64,000 bases of DNA from Embleya sp042956465 (GTDB lineage: Bacteria; Actinomycetota; Actinomycetes; Streptomycetales; Streptomycetaceae): positions 318,777 to 382,776 of the forward strand of contig NZ_JBIBGL010000012.1 of NCBI RefSeq assembly GCF_042956465.1, read 5' to 3'. The notes below the pieces were generated by a model that saw only the letters and a list, made by a program, of their open reading frames with translations, was not told the origin of the DNA and did no database searches. Position numbers and translations under genes: made by a program. This document shows, in pieces, positions 48,970-58,560 of this stretch (position 1 is its first letter; every line of letters starts with the position of its first letter).

Positions 48970-50435
48970 AGCGCACCACCCTCTCCCTGGCCGTCGTCGT
49001 CGCGCTGCTGGCCGCGGTCGTCGGCCTGGCGATCGTGACCCGCCCGACCGAGAGCAAGGCCGCGCCGCCGCCGGCGGCGAGTCGGGTGCCGATGCAACAG
49101 GCCGAGCTGAGCTGCCCGAACATCCGGGAGCTGCCCGGCAGTTCGACGGCGATCAGCGCGCTGACCCCGCCCGCGGCGAACGCGGCGGGCGGCGGGGAGG
49201 CGAGCATCGTCGACCTCGGCGACCGGACCAAGGTGCGCACCAAGGTCGAGGCCCCGGGCAAGCTCGCGAGCTTCGGCGTGGACAACGTCGACGTCCCGCC
49301 GCTCGTGGGCAACGCCGCCGGGGCGTTCGCGCCGGGCTTCTCGGCCGGCGCGGTCACCCGCGTGCCCAGCGGCGCCGGCCGCGGCCTGGCCGGTGTGGCC
49401 TGCGAGGCGCCGACCACCGACCGCTGGTTCGTGGGCACCTCCACCGCGGAGAACCGCGACGCCTACCTGTACCTGTCCAACAGCAAGGACACGCCGGCCG
49501 TCGTCGACGTGGAACTGTTCGGGCCGAACGGCCCGATCGACGCCGAGGCGGGCCGCGGGCTGACCCTGGCGCCGGGCGCGACGCTGCCGCTGATGCTGCG
49601 CACGCTCAACCCGAGCGCGGTCTTCCCGGGCGTGGCGGTGCACGTGATCGCCCGCACCGGCCGGGTCGGCGCGGCGATCCGGGACCAGGAGGGCGCGGTG
49701 GGCACCGACTGGCTGCCCTCGGCCGGGGCCCCGGGCCGCAACCTGGTGATCGCCGGCCTGCCCGCGATCGCCGGCGAGGCGGGCAACGTGCAGCTGATGT
49801 TGCTCTCGCCGAGCGGCGAGAGCACCGACGTCCAGGTGTCCGTGGCCGGCAAGGTGAACACCTTCAGGCCGGTCGAGCACGAGAGCACCGAGGTCAAGGG
49901 CAACAAACTGACGGTGGTCGACCTCGGTCCGGTCACCCGGGGCGACGCGGGCGCGCTGCGGCTGACCGCCGGGCGCGCGGACATCATCGCCGGCGTCCGG
50001 GTGGTGCAGGGCAGCGGAGCGGACGCCGAGGTGGCCTTCCTGGCCGCCGGCCCCGAACTCACCGGGCGCGCGGTGGTCGCCGAGAACCGCTCCGGCGGCG
50101 CGGTCGCGAGCACGATCTCGCTCACCGCGCCCAAGGGCCCGGCCAAGGTCAAGCTCACCTCGATCGGTGACAAGGGCGAGCCGGTGTCCGCGGACGTGGA
50201 GGTGCCCGCCGGCACCACGATCCAGGTGCCCGCTCCGGTGCCCGCCGGCGCCGCCCGGTTCGCGGTGATCGCCGAGGCACAGCCGGGCTCGCAGCCGGTG
50301 CACGCGGCACGCACGATCACCGAGACGATGGGCAGGACCGCGGCGTTCACGGTGCAGCCGTTCGTGCCGACCGTGGAGACCGTCGTGGTGCCCGACGCAC
50401 ACGAGGACCTGTCCCTGCTGGTCCCGCAGAAGTAG
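48966..50435 (+). CDS. DUF5719-family secreted protein
   Basis: 489 residues. GTG at 48966 overlaps the glycosyltransferase stop by four bases, with GGGAGA upstream. The signal or anchor segment is KRTTLSLAVVVALLAAVVGLAIV near residues 2-24. The remainder is extracytoplasmic and beta-rich with two Cys (ELSCPNI and GVACEAP). Motifs include DRWFVGTSTAENRDAYLYLSN, DVELFGPNGPIDAE and GVRVVQGSGADAEVAFLAAG. DUF5719 proteins accompany this glycosyltransferase in actinobacteria; the function is unknown, probably a partner at the outer membrane face. Confidence 0.82.
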   Translation: MKRTTLSLAVVVALLAAVVGLAIVTRPTESKAAPPPAASRVPMQQAELSCPNIRELPGSSTAISALTPPAANAAGGGEASIVDLGDRTKVRTKVEAPGKLASFGVDNVDVPPLVGNAAGAFAPGFSAGAVTRVPSGAGRGLAGVACEAPTTDRWFVGTSTAENRDAYLYLSNSKDTPAVVDVELFGPNGPIDAEAGRGLTLAPGATLPLMLRTLNPSAVFPGVAVHVIARTGRVGAAIRDQEGAVGTDWLPSAGAPGRNLVIAGLPAIAGEAGNVQLMLLSPSGESTDVQVSVAGKVNTFRPVEHESTEVKGNKLTVVDLGPVTRGDAGALRLTAGRADIIAGVRVVQGSGADAEVAFLAAGPELTGRAVVAENRSGGAVASTISLTAPKGPAKVKLTSIGDKGEPVSADVEVPAGTTIQVPAPVPAGAARFAVIAEAQPGSQPVHAARTITETMGRTAAFTVQPFVPTVETVVVPDAHEDLSLLVPQK

Positions 50436-50459
50436 CGCCGCGGCGCGACGGAAACGACA

Positions 50460-50491
50460 CGGCCCGGGCCCCGCGAAGGGGACCCGGGCCG
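50460..50491. terminator. Bidirectional hairpin terminator
   Basis: CGGCCCGGG and CCCGGGCCG pair around an inner CCC-gcgaa-GGG stem. It lies between the convergent DUF5719 and metallopeptidase-family genes. Confidence 0.75.
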
Positions 50492-50507
50492 CTGCGTCGC
50501 GGGCCGC

Positions 50508-50957
50508 TCAGTCGTCGGGGTCGATGGTGTCCGGATCCATCCCCAGCAGATCGGCGACCTGCTCCACGAGCACGTCGTTGACCAGCATCTCCAGCTCGGT
50601 CCGGCCCTCCGCGCGCAGCTCCAGCGGGCGGCGGTACAGGATGATCGTCGCCGGGACGCCCTTGGTCGCCGGCACCAGCCGGCCCAGCGCCACCGCCTCG
50701 TCGCCGTTCACCGCCGTCTCGGCCTCGGGCACGTCCAGGACCGCGAAGCGGACCTCCTCCAATTGCGGCCAGCGCTTGGCGAGCCGTTCGACGACATCGG
50801 CGGCGAGGTCGTCGAACCGCTGCGCGCGGGTGAGCGCGATCGGCACGGGGGGCGGGGCGAGCGGGCCGCGCATGCCGCGGCCGTGCCGGTCGCGCCGACT
50901 ACGGCGCCGCCGGTCACGCTCACGAGGAGAAGAGGGGACCGAGTGCTCGTTGTGCAC
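50508..50957 (-). CDS. Metallopeptidase-family (zincin-like) protein, probably inactive
   Basis: 149 residues. A basic N-terminal stretch (SSPRERDRRRRSRRDRHGRG) precedes a fold with LTRAQRFDDLAADVVERLAKRWPQLEEVRFAVLDVPE and ATIILYRRPLELRAEG, typical of the zincin_1 / Rv3259-type family. The expected HExxH helix is occupied by LVNDVLVEQVADLLG, which has no His, so zinc and peptidase activity are unlikely. No Shine-Dalgarno; TAAGCT lies six bases before GTG 50957, a leaderless start. Its place between whiB-linked genes and DUF3499 is conserved, but its role is unknown. Confidence 0.72.
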   Translation of the reverse strand: MHNEHSVPSSPRERDRRRRSRRDRHGRGMRGPLAPPPVPIALTRAQRFDDLAADVVERLAKRWPQLEEVRFAVLDVPEAETAVNGDEAVALGRLVPATKGVPATIILYRRPLELRAEGRTELEMLVNDVLVEQVADLLGMDPDTIDPDD

Positions 50958-50963
50958 GGGACG

Positions 50964-50969
50964 AGCTTA
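50964..50969 (-). promoter_or_regulatory. -10 element TAAGCT for a leaderless transcript
   Basis: On the minus strand TAAGCT is followed by CGTCCC and then GTG 50957. Spacing is six bases. Confidence 0.55.
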
Positions 50970-51138
50970 GGGCCTGGCGGCCGGATCCGGATCGGTCCAC
51001 GCGGGCCCGGTTCGGGTGTGCGCCGGGGGCCGAACGGCGGTGCGAGACGTCGCCCGCACCCTGTGAGGAGCGACACGTGAGTCACACCGCACCCGGATAC
51101 GACGCGGGTTCGGTCCGCTTGCGGTACCGTCCATCGTC

Positions 51139-51513
51139 GTGAGCCCTGTACGTCGCTGTTCGCGGACCGCCTGCGGCCGAACCGCAGTCGCCACGTTGAC
51201 GTACGTCTACGCCGACTCCACGGCCGTCCTGGGCCCTCTCGCGACCTATGCCGAGCCCCATTGCTACGACCTGTGCGCCGAGCACTCGGAGCGGCTGACC
51301 GCGCCGCGTGGCTGGGATGTCGTGCGCCTCGCGCCGGATCCGAGCGCGGGCAAGCCCAGCAGTGACGACCTGGAGGCGCTGGCCAACGCCGTGCGCGAGG
51401 CCGCCCGCCCGCCGCAGCCCCCGCAGCCGGCGCCCGAGCCGCCGGACCGGGACGGCCGACCCGAGGCCGGTCGACGCGGCCACCTGCGCGTTCTGCGCTC
51501 ACCCGAGAGCTGA
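51139..51513 (+). CDS. DUF3499-family zinc-ribbon-like protein
   Basis: 124 residues. RRCSRTACGRTAVATLTYVYADSTAVLGPL and PHCYDLCAEHSERLTAPRGWDVVRL give two C-x3/4-C pairs, suggesting one structural zinc. The middle contains conserved WDVVRL, then an Ala/Glu helix and a Pro/Arg-rich tail. DUF3499 (Rv3258c-like) is an actinobacterial family of unknown function, always near manB. GTG 51139 lies eight bases after TACCGT, loosely the leaderless pattern. Confidence 0.8.
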   Translation: MSPVRRCSRTACGRTAVATLTYVYADSTAVLGPLATYAEPHCYDLCAEHSERLTAPRGWDVVRLAPDPSAGKPSSDDLEALANAVREAARPPQPPQPAPEPPDRDGRPEAGRRGHLRVLRSPES

Positions 51514-51618
51514 CCGCCGGCCGATAGGGTCTGATGCGTCGTCCGCGGGGCAGGGGTCGACGGTCAGGGCCATTGCCGCGGCGATTCGGGACCGCGGCCG
51601 AGCGAGTGGAGTCTTCGG

Positions 51619-52989
51619 GTGCGTGACCTCTCCCAGATCGTGAAGGCGTACGACGTGCGGGGCGTGGTCCCCGACCAATTGGACGCCGACACCGCGCGGG
51701 CACTGGGCGCGGCGTTCGTACGGGTCACCGAGGCCGATGCGATCGTGATCGGCTGGGACATGCGCCCGTCCTCGCCGGAGTTGTCCGGCGCGTTCGCCGC
51801 CGGCGCCGCAAGCCAGGGCGCGGACGTCACGCTGATCGGTCTGGCCTCCACCGACGAGCTCTACTTCGCCAGTGGCAGCCTGAACCTTCCCGGCGCGATG
51901 TTCACCGCCAGCCACAATCCCGCGCAGTACAACGGGATCAAGATGTGCCGCGCGGGCGCCGCCCCGATCGGCCAGGACAGCGGTCTGGCGGACATCCGCG
52001 CACTCGCCGAGGCGGGCGTGCCCGAATACGCCGGCGAACCGGGCACGATCACCGAGCACGACGTGCTCGCCGACTACGCCGCGCACCTGCTGGGCCTGGT
52101 CGACCTGACCGGCATCCGCCCGCTCAAGGTGGTCGTGGACGCGGGCAACGGCATGGGCGGGCACACCGTGCCCAGCGTGCTGGGCGCCGCGAGCGGGCTG
52201 CCGCTGGAGATCGTCCCGCTGTACTTCGAGCTGGACGGCTCGTTCCCCAACCACGAGGCCAACCCGCTGGACCCGAAGAACCTGGTCGACCTCCAGGCCG
52301 AGGTCCGCAAGAGCGGCGCCGACCTGGGCCTGGCCTTCGACGGCGACGCCGACCGCTGCTTCGTGGTCGACGAGCACGGGGACCCGGTCTCGCCGTCCGC
52401 GGTCACCGCGCTGGTCGCGGTCCGCGAGATCGCCCGGGCCAGGGCGAACGGCGAGGACGCGCCGGTGGTCATCCACAACCTGATCACCTCGCGCGCCGTT
52501 CCGGAGATCGTCGCCGAGCACGGCGGCCGGGCGGTGCGCACCCGGGTGGGCCACTCGTTCATCAAGGGCGAGATGGCGAAGACCGACGCGATCTTCGGCG
52601 GCGAGCACTCGGCGCACTACTACTTCCGCGACTTCTGGCGTGCCGACACCGGCATGCTGGCCGCCATCCACGTGCTCGCGGCGCTCGGCGGGCAGGGGTT
52701 GCCGCTGTCCGAGTTCGCGAGCGAGTACGACCGCTACCCGGCATCCGGCGAGATCAACAGCGAGGTCACCGACCAGGCGGCGGCCACCGCGAAGGTGCGG
52801 GCCGCCTTCGAGGGCCGGCCCACCGTCACCGTGGACGACCTGGACGGGATGACCGTGGTGGCCGACCGGTGGTGGTTCAACCTGCGCGCCTCCAACACCG
52901 AGCCGCTGTTGCGCCTGAATGTCGAGGCCGACGACGAGCCGACCATGATCGCCATCCGGGACGAGGTGCTGGGACTCGTCCGGGGCTGA
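51619..52989 (+). CDS. manB: Phosphomannomutase / phosphoglucomutase
   Basis: 456 residues, alpha-D-phosphohexomutase. IVKAYDVRGVVPDQLDA is the family opening; FTASHNPAQYNGIKMC holds the phospho-Ser; GLAFDGDADRCFVVDE is the magnesium loop; FGGEHSAHYYFRDFWRADTG recognises the sugar; LRASNTEPLLRLNVEA binds phosphate. It interconverts mannose-6-phosphate and mannose-1-phosphate, the step before GDP-mannose. GTG 51619 follows GGAG by 7 bases. It begins the run manB, Trm112-like, SIS, manA, so the operon controls mannose flux to glycans. Confidence 0.93.
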   Translation: MRDLSQIVKAYDVRGVVPDQLDADTARALGAAFVRVTEADAIVIGWDMRPSSPELSGAFAAGAASQGADVTLIGLASTDELYFASGSLNLPGAMFTASHNPAQYNGIKMCRAGAAPIGQDSGLADIRALAEAGVPEYAGEPGTITEHDVLADYAAHLLGLVDLTGIRPLKVVVDAGNGMGGHTVPSVLGAASGLPLEIVPLYFELDGSFPNHEANPLDPKNLVDLQAEVRKSGADLGLAFDGDADRCFVVDEHGDPVSPSAVTALVAVREIARARANGEDAPVVIHNLITSRAVPEIVAEHGGRAVRTRVGHSFIKGEMAKTDAIFGGEHSAHYYFRDFWRADTGMLAAIHVLAALGGQGLPLSEFASEYDRYPASGEINSEVTDQAAATAKVRAAFEGRPTVTVDDLDGMTVVADRWWFNLRASNTEPLLRLNVEADDEPTMIAIRDEVLGLVRG

Positions 52990-53093
52990 CCGGTCGGCTC
53001 GGTAATGTGATGGGTTCAATCGGACGGCTGCCGCGCCGAATCGGGACTGATATGTACGAATCGGCGCGCGCGGTCGGAAAAGTGGGAGATGTC

Positions 53094-53279
53094 GTGAATC
53101 TGGAACCGTCGCAGTTGGCGATCCTGACCTGCCCGGTCTGCCACGCCTCGCTGCACCGGGACGGGGACGCCGCACTGGCCTGCGACAACTCCGCGTGCGG
53201 GCTGGTGTACCCGGTCGTCGACGACATTCCGGTGCTGCTCGCGGACGAGGCCCGCCGGCCCGGTACCGCGCGGGCATGA
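53094..53279 (+). CDS. Trm112-family zinc-binding small protein
   Basis: 61 residues. LTCPVCHASLHRDGDAALACDNSACGLVYPVVDDIPVLLADEA supplies four Cys (C-x2-C and C-x4-C), the Trm112/YcaR zinc-ribbon signature, with the VYPV-x-DDIPVLL ending. Eukaryotic Trm112 activates methyltransferases; bacterial members are mostly uncharacterised. GTG 53094 is placed by GGGAG 5-9 bases upstream; an earlier in-frame ATG exists at 53052. Its stop overlaps the SIS gene start by four bases (ATGA). Confidence 0.82.
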   Translation: MNLEPSQLAILTCPVCHASLHRDGDAALACDNSACGLVYPVVDDIPVLLADEARRPGTARA

Positions 53280-54457
53280 ACATCCTCGACGAGGGCCTGC
53301 TGGACGACCAGGACGGCATCGCCCGGGCCGACGCGGCGGACACGCTGCGCGCCCTGGCCGGTGCCGGGGCACAGGTGCGCCGGGCCGTGCAGGCCGCGCG
53401 CGAGGCCGTGCCCGCCGCGATCGCGGCCCGGGACCGACCGCGCACGGTGATCCTGGCCGCGCCCGCGTACGGGCCGCTGGGCCATGCGCTGCGCGCGGTC
53501 ACCGGCGGGGACGCGGCCCTGCCTCTGGTGCTCGCGGCGGGCGGCGTGCTGCCCGGCTGGGCCGGTCCGATGGACCTCGTGCTGTTGGCCGGCCGAGGGG
53601 ACGAGCCCGGCTTGATCGAGCTGGCCGGCCAGGCCTACCGCCGCGGTTGCCAGGTGGCCGCGGCCACCCCCGCCGGATCGCCGCTCGAAGCCGCCGCGCA
53701 GCAGTCCCGGGGCGTGGTGGTCCGGGTTCCCGTCGACGCCGTCCCGGTCGGCGCGGTCGGCTACGCCGACGACACCGCGTTCGCCGCGCAGACCGCGTTC
53801 TGGCCGCTGTTCACCGCGCTCCTGGCGCTCACCGGCGCGGCCGGTGCGAGTGCGTTCACCCCCGGCGAGGCACTGGCGGGCGTGGACGCGATGGCCGACC
53901 GCCTCGACGAGGCGAGCACCCGCTGCCGGCCCGCCGCCGACGCCTACCTCAACCCCGCCAAGGGGCTGGCCGTCGCGATGGCCGGCACCATCCCGGTGAT
54001 CTGGGGCGCGGGCACCGTCGCGGGCGTGGCCGCCGAGCGGTTCGCCACGATGTGCGTCGGCGTCGCCGCCACCCCCGCGCTGTCCGGCGCGCTGCCCACC
54101 GCGGGCCGCTACCAGGACCGGGTCTTCACCGCGGGCGAGGCAGGCGACGCCGAGGACCCCGACGACTTCTTCCGCGACCGGGTGGACGAGAGCGAGCCGG
54201 TGCGGATGTACCCGGTGCTGCTCGTCGACCACGACGACCCGGACACCGCGGCACAGCTGGACCGGGCCCGCCGCACGCTGAGCGCGCTCGGCCAGTCCGC
54301 TGTCGGCGAGGTCGGCGCCCGCGGCGGCAGCCCGCTGGAGCGGCTCGCCGAGCTGATCGCGGTGACCGACTTCGCCGCCGTCTACCTGGCCCTGGGCACC
54401 GGCGTCGGCCCCGCCGTGCCGGGGCTGTTCTCCTGGACCGAAGGTGGTCCCCGCTAG
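53276..54457 (+). CDS. SIS-domain phosphosugar isomerase-like protein
   Basis: 393 residues. It resembles the bifunctional phosphoglucose/phosphomannose isomerase family: N-terminal SIS half (TVILAAPAYGPLGHALRAV, DLVLLAGRGDEPGLIELAGQAYRRGCQVAAAT) and a C-terminal half with PVIWGAGTVAGVAAERFATM and RMYPVLLVDHDD. The SIS sugar-binding Ser/Thr motifs are weak, so activity is uncertain. It is coupled to the Trm112-like gene and precedes manA by two bases, a conserved actinobacterial order (Rv3256c-like). It may assist fructose-6-phosphate to mannose-6-phosphate conversion. Confidence 0.78.
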   Translation: MNILDEGLLDDQDGIARADAADTLRALAGAGAQVRRAVQAAREAVPAAIAARDRPRTVILAAPAYGPLGHALRAVTGGDAALPLVLAAGGVLPGWAGPMDLVLLAGRGDEPGLIELAGQAYRRGCQVAAATPAGSPLEAAAQQSRGVVVRVPVDAVPVGAVGYADDTAFAAQTAFWPLFTALLALTGAAGASAFTPGEALAGVDAMADRLDEASTRCRPAADAYLNPAKGLAVAMAGTIPVIWGAGTVAGVAAERFATMCVGVAATPALSGALPTAGRYQDRVFTAGEAGDAEDPDDFFRDRVDESEPVRMYPVLLVDHDDPDTAAQLDRARRTLSALGQSAVGEVGARGGSPLERLAELIAVTDFAAVYLALGTGVGPAVPGLFSWTEGGPR

Positions 54458-54459
54458 CC

Positions 54460-55680
54460 ATGGACCGCCTCGTCAACCGGATCCGCGCCAACGCGTGGGG
54501 TTCGCTCACGGCCATCCCCGAACTGCTCGGCGTCGCCCCCACCGGCGAACCCCAGGCCGAGCTGTGGATGGGCGCCCACCCCGGCGCGCCCTCCCAGATC
54601 GACCGGGGCCACGGACCGTACTCGCTGGTCGAGCTGATCGCCGCCGACCCCGAGGGCGAACTCGGCGCGGACACCGCGGCCCGGTTCGGCCCGCGCCTGC
54701 CGTTCCTGCTCAAGGTGCTGGCCGCGGAGGAACCGCTGTCGCTCCAGGTGCACCCGGACGCGGTCCAGGCCCGGCACGGCTACGCGGAGGAGGAGGCCCG
54801 CGGCGTGCCGATCGACGCGCCGCACCGCAACTACCGCGACTCCAGCCACAAGCCGGAGATGATCTGCGCGCTCGGCGACTTCGAGGGCCTGGTCGGCTAT
54901 CGCGAGATCGCCCAGACGCTCAAGCTGCTCGACGCCCTCGACGTCCCGGAACTGGCCCCGTTCGCACGGGCGTTGCGCAACCCGGATCAGGAGGCGGCGC
55001 TGCGCGCGGCGACCACGCACGTGCTCATGCTGCCCGCCCGCCTGCGCACCGGCGTGGTCGACGCGGTCGCCGCGGCCTGCCGCCGGCTGGCCGCGAACGG
55101 ATCGCCGTACGCGGAGGCCTGCGCCGCGGTCGCGGGCCTGGCCGAGCGCCACCCGGGCGACCCGGGCGTCGCGGTGGCCCTGCTGCTCAACCACATCCGG
55201 CTGCGCGAGGGCGAGGCGGTCTTCCTCGCGGCCGGCATGCCGCACTCCTACCTGCACGGCGTCGTGGTCGAGATCCTGGCCAACTCCGACAACGTGCTGC
55301 GCTGCGGCCTGACCGACAAGCACATCGACGTCGGCGAACTGCTGCGGATCATGGCCTTCCGGGCCGGCCCGGTGGAGATCCTGGGCCCCGAGCCGACCGA
55401 GGTCGACCCGGGCGAGGAGGTCTACGCGACCCCGGTCGCCGACTTCCGACTCTCCCGGCTGCGGGCGACCTCGGGCCGCGAGCCCTACCTCCTGGACACC
55501 GCCGGCCCCCAGATCCTGCTGTGCGTACGCGGCCGGGCGACGGCCACCGGCGCGGACGGCGCCGTGCTCGACCTGGCCCGCGGCCAATCCGTGTACGTGC
55601 GCGCGGGTGAACCGCGGGTCGCGGTCACCGTCGAGGGGGACGACGGCCTGGTCTTCCGGGCGAACGTCCCGTGCTCCTGA
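54460..55680 (+). CDS. manA: Mannose-6-phosphate isomerase, class I
   Basis: 406 residues, type I PMI cupin. NAWGSLTAIPELLGV and AELWMGAHPGAPS open the protein. Zinc ligands are in LSLQVHPDAVQA (Gln, His), SSHKPEMICAL (Glu) and AAGMPHSYLHGVVVEILANSDNVLRCGLTDKHID (His), the last also being the class signature. It converts fructose-6-phosphate to mannose-6-phosphate, feeding ManB. ATG 54460 lies two bases after the SIS stop, so it is co-translated. Confidence 0.93.
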   Translation: MDRLVNRIRANAWGSLTAIPELLGVAPTGEPQAELWMGAHPGAPSQIDRGHGPYSLVELIAADPEGELGADTAARFGPRLPFLLKVLAAEEPLSLQVHPDAVQARHGYAEEEARGVPIDAPHRNYRDSSHKPEMICALGDFEGLVGYREIAQTLKLLDALDVPELAPFARALRNPDQEAALRAATTHVLMLPARLRTGVVDAVAAACRRLAANGSPYAEACAAVAGLAERHPGDPGVAVALLLNHIRLREGEAVFLAAGMPHSYLHGVVVEILANSDNVLRCGLTDKHIDVGELLRIMAFRAGPVEILGPEPTEVDPGEEVYATPVADFRLSRLRATSGREPYLLDTAGPQILLCVRGRATATGADGAVLDLARGQSVYVRAGEPRVAVTVEGDDGLVFRANVPCS

Positions 55681-55821
55681 GCGGCGCGGGGCAATCGACG
55701 CGCGGACGCGGTAGCGCGGGCCTCCCGGGGTACACGGATGCCCGATGGCACACTGATCGCCGACGTACGGCAGTCGGCGGCCGGTGACGACGATGGTCAA
55801 CCAACGGGTGGGAGTCGACCT

Positions 55822-56802
55822 ATGAGCGCGGGTGGCGGAACCAAGGCGGTCGTCGCGGCACTGGCGGCGAACCTGGGCATCGCGGTGGGCAAGTTCGTCG
55901 CCTTCGCGTTCACCCGGTCGTCGTCGATGCTGGCCGAGGGCGTGCACTCGTTGGCCGACTCGGGCAATCAGGTGCTGCTCCTGGTCGGCGGCAAGCGTGC
56001 GCAGCGCGACGCCACACCCGAGCATCCCTTCGGCTACGGCCGCGAGCGCTACATCTACGGCTTCCTGGTCTCGATCGTGCTGTTCTCCGTCGGCGGCATG
56101 TTCGCGATCTACGAGGGCTACGAGAAGATCGCCCATCCGCACGAGCTGAAGAGCTGGTACTGGGCTGTCGGCGTGCTGGTCTTCTCGATCGTCCTGGAGG
56201 GGTTCTCCTTCCGGACCGCGATCCGCGAGTCCAACCTGCACCGGGGCGAGCTGAGTTGGCCGCAGTTCATCCGCCGGGCCAAGTCGCCCGAGCTGCCGAT
56301 CGTGCTCCTGGAGGACTTCGGCGCGCTGATCGGCCTGATCCTGGCGCTGGCCGGGGTCAGTATCGCGGTGGCCACCGGCGACGGCGTCTGGGACGGCATC
56401 GGCACGCTGTGCATCGGCGTGCTGCTGGTGCTGATCGCGATCGTGCTCGCGCTGGAGACCCGCAGCCTGCTGCTCGGCGAGGCGGCCGGGGTGGAGACGG
56501 TCCGGGCGATCGAGGCGGCCATCGTGGCCGGCCCCGACGTCGAGCGGCTGATCCACATGCGCACGCTGCACCTGGGCCCGGACGAACTGCTGGTCGCCGC
56601 GAAGATCGCGGTCAACCACGACGACACCGCGGCCGAGGTGGCCCGGGCGATCGACGCCGCCGAGGCGCGCGTGCGCGCGGCCGTGCCGATCGCCCGGGTG
56701 ATCTACCTGGAGCCGGACATATACCGCACCGAAGAGGCCGTGCGCGGCGCCGACCCCGAGGCCACGCCGGGGGGCAAGGACCCTCACGCCGCCGACCACT
56801 GA
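55822..56802 (+). CDS. Cation diffusion facilitator (zinc-type exporter)
   Basis: 326 residues, six membrane helices. SSSMLAEGVHSLADSGNQVLLLVGG carries the H-x3-D metal site of helix 2, and IVLLEDFGALIGLILALAG the E-D-x3 equivalent of helix 5. EHPFGYGRERYIYGFLVSIVLF is the usual loop 2-3. The cytoplasmic C-terminal domain contains IHMRTLHLGPDELLVAAKIAV. CDF transporters export Zn, Co or related ions with proton exchange. ATG 55822 follows GGGAG by 7 bases. It sits between manA and ahcY and is probably transcribed from its own promoter. Confidence 0.9.
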   Translation: MSAGGGTKAVVAALAANLGIAVGKFVAFAFTRSSSMLAEGVHSLADSGNQVLLLVGGKRAQRDATPEHPFGYGRERYIYGFLVSIVLFSVGGMFAIYEGYEKIAHPHELKSWYWAVGVLVFSIVLEGFSFRTAIRESNLHRGELSWPQFIRRAKSPELPIVLLEDFGALIGLILALAGVSIAVATGDGVWDGIGTLCIGVLLVLIAIVLALETRSLLLGEAAGVETVRAIEAAIVAGPDVERLIHMRTLHLGPDELLVAAKIAVNHDDTAAEVARAIDAAEARVRAAVPIARVIYLEPDIYRTEEAVRGADPEATPGGKDPHAADH

Positions 56803-56885
56803 GGTGTTAACGTCGGTGACGCACAACGACAGTCGCTGCAGAGGGCGGTCGGGTCCGGGACCCGTAGGCACAGAAGTGTCCGACT

Positions 56886-56936
56886 GGATGGCACGGCATC
56901 GGCGCCCGCGGCACCGGTGTGTCTCCGGTTCCATCC
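56886..56936 (+). promoter_or_regulatory. Structured 5' leader of ahcY
   Basis: GGATGG (56886-56891) can pair with CCATCC (56931-56936), enclosing an inner hairpin ACCGG-tgtgtct-CCGGT (56913-56929). The structure ends 28 bases before the ahcY start. An additional CGGGTC-cg-GGACCCG-type hairpin lies near 56848-56862. It does not match the SAH riboswitch consensus I know. Confidence 0.4.
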
Positions 56937-56964
56937 ACCCCTCTTCGCAGAAGGATTCACTGCC

Positions 56965-58413
<1,449 letters not shown>

Positions 58414-58466
58414 CATCGACGTCGGTGCCGGGCAACCGATACCGATCACCGATACCGATCATCCCG

Positions 58467-58507
58467 ACAGGCCGGGCGGCGCACGGATCGTGCGCCGCCC
58501 GGCCTGT
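58467..58507 (+). terminator. Perfect 19-bp hairpin terminator after ahcY
   Basis: ACAGGCCGGGCGGCGCACG pairs completely with its complement around the loop GAT. Just before it, the 13-mer CCGATACCGATCA occurs twice in tandem (58436-58461). Confidence 0.88.
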
Positions 58508-58560
58508 TGCCGGGGTAGCCATCGAACGACGACACACGACATCCCTCGGGGGGCGGTCGC

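Noticed and set aside
56803..56964. SAH riboswitch upstream of ahcY
   Set aside because: The conserved SAH riboswitch core and pseudoknot pairing were not found; only generic hairpins are present, so it is kept as an unclassified leader.
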